A stretch of DNA of 6,714 nt, taken from Myxococcales bacterium (lineage in GTDB: Bacteria; Myxococcota_A; UBA9160; JALSIO01). Of the stretch, positions 6,130 through 6,714 are shown in pieces; position 1 is the first letter of the stretch; each line of letters begins with the position of its first letter. The stretch lies in the NCBI GenBank assembly GCA_026989995.1, contig JALSIO010000024.1, positions 1 to 6,714 on the forward strand, in the 5' to 3' direction. Position numbers and translations under genes: made by a program. The notes below the pieces were generated by a model that saw only the letters and a program-made list of their open reading frames with translations, did not search any database and had not been told where the DNA came from.

Positions 6130-6135
6130 GGAGGG
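6130..6135 (+). promoter_or_regulatory. Shine-Dalgarno of the serine hydrolase gene
   Basis: GGAGGG lies 4 bases before GTG 6140. The spacing is slightly short but the site clearly favours GTG 6140 over ATG 6152, and the resulting N-terminus (MKR then hydrophobic core) has the positive charge expected of a signal peptide. Confidence 0.6.
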
Positions 6136-6139
6136 TGCC

Positions 6140-6714
6140 GTGAAGCGCGCAATGGTCCTCTCCCTGCTGCTCGGGGCCGCCATGGCGGCCGCCCCGCCCG
6201 CCTCCGGCTATCCCCTCGATGGCTACCCCGAGACGGGGATCGCCCGGCTCGAGGCCTACCGGCTGGCCCGGGAGATCCTGCTCGCGCGGGGGCGCCTCAC
6301 GCCCGGTGGGCTGCTTTCCGCCGCAGAGGTCGACATCCGCCTGGCGGGGCATCCCGAGGTCGAGCTTCCGGAGCCGGACGACGAGCTCGGGGACCGCTTG
6401 CGGGAGCTGCTCGGCGGCGATGCCACCGGCTTTGCGGTGGCGCTGCTCGACCTCTCCGATCCAGGGGTGCCCCGCTACGCGGAGCTCCACGGGGATCGCC
6501 GGCAGAACCCGGGCAGCGTCGGCAAGGTGCTCGTCGCGCTGGGGTGGTTCCGGGCCCTGGCCGAGCGGTTCCCGGAGGACGTGGAACAGCGGAGGGCCCT
6601 GCTGCGCGAGGCCCGGATCGAGGCGGACGAGTTCATCCTGCGCGACGACCACAAGGTTCCGATCTGGGCTCCCGGCGATCCCGTGGTCCGCATGCGGCCG
6701 CTCGAGGTGGGCGA
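6140..6714 (+). CDS. Secreted serine hydrolase, beta-lactamase/PBP-like (SxxK), 3' partial
   Basis: GTG 6140 follows GGAGGG (6130-6135) by 4 bases; ATG 6152 in the same frame is too far from it. The first 191 residues are visible and run off the right edge without a stop. Residues 1-22 (MKRAMVLSLLLGAAMAAA, then PPAS) form a Sec-type signal peptide with likely cleavage near 18-23 and no lipobox Cys, so the protein should be exported to the periplasm. The mature part begins YPLDGYPETGIARLEAYRLA. At about 97-104 a strand (GFAVALLDL) precedes PGSVGK with S126 and K129, the SxxK nucleophile/base pair of the serine beta-lactamase and penicillin-binding-protein superfamily, followed by the helix VLVALGWFRALAERF. 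The later SxN/KTG motifs would be outside the window, so activity cannot be judged. Could instead be an esterase or D-Ala-D-Ala peptidase of the same fold. It is divergent from the ATP-grasp operon. Confidence 0.72.
   Translation, partial: MKRAMVLSLLLGAAMAAAPPASGYPLDGYPETGIARLEAYRLAREILLARGRLTPGGLLSAAEVDIRLAGHPEVELPEPDDELGDRLRELLGGDATGFAVALLDLSDPGVPRYAELHGDRRQNPGSVGKVLVALGWFRALAERFPEDVEQRRALLREARIEADEFILRDDHKVPIWAPGDPVVRMRPLEVG

Noticed and set aside
5552..6652. Long minus-strand frame opposite the serine hydrolase
   Set aside because: It is the shadow of the ATP-grasp gene and of the hydrolase; the opposite-strand frames have the recognisable motifs, signal peptide and ribosome binding sites.
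1..6714. Mobile elements, CRISPR, tRNA/rRNA, phage genes or a defence system
   Set aside because: No terminal inverted repeats with a transposase, no regularly spaced repeats, no structured RNA signature, and no nuclease, methylase or integrase motifs in any convincing gene.

Overview
The window is very GC-rich (about 70% or more by eye), with strong G/C bias at third codon positions and GTG/TTG starts at most genes. Together with the protein families (a hybrid histidine kinase with a GGVAHDFNN-type H-box, an RimK-related ATP-grasp ligase, an SDR and a PlsC-type acyltransferase), this suggests a high-GC Gram-negative bacterium, probably a deltaproteobacterium-like lineage (Myxococcota/Binatota-type). 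That placement is inference. I see no mobile element, CRISPR array, tRNA or rRNA.

Layout: (1) 1-2498 (+) is a membrane-anchored hybrid sensor kinase (TM segments, GAF, PAS, HisKA, HATPase, REC) whose 5' end lies outside the window. (2) 2495-3235 (+) is a small protein with two probable dimeric alpha/beta-barrel (NIPSNAP/ABM-like) halves; its GTG start overlaps the kinase stop (GTGA), so the two are probably co-translated. (3) 3239-3260 is a GC hairpin between convergent genes. (4) 3262-4149 (-) is a PlsC-like acyltransferase, for which I move the start to a TTG with a good Shine-Dalgarno; its promoter (TTGCCC, 17 bp, TAGGCT) and a 23-codon upstream reading frame lie in 4142-4248. (5) 4282-5064 (-) is a short-chain dehydrogenase/reductase. 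(6) 5058-6035 (-) is an RimK-related ATP-grasp ligase; its stop overlaps the SDR start (TTGCTGA), so the ligase and SDR form a coupled operon read ligase first. (7) 6036-6139 is a divergent promoter region with an inverted pair of the same TAGRCT-containing motif. (8) 6140 to the window end (+) is a secreted serine hydrolase of the beta-lactamase/PBP type with an SxxK motif, truncated by the edge.

How the genes work together: the kinase pair looks like a separate signalling unit. The leftward ligase/SDR operon, the acyltransferase behind it and the divergent secreted serine hydrolase all have families compatible with cell-envelope or small-molecule modification, but nothing in the sequence proves a common pathway. 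The main points for a second look are the start reassignments, the shared TAGRCT promoter motif found at three leftward/rightward starts (two of them predicting leaderless or nearly leaderless transcripts), the upstream peptide that overlaps the acyltransferase start, and the orphan ATP-grasp ligase without its usual partners inside this window.
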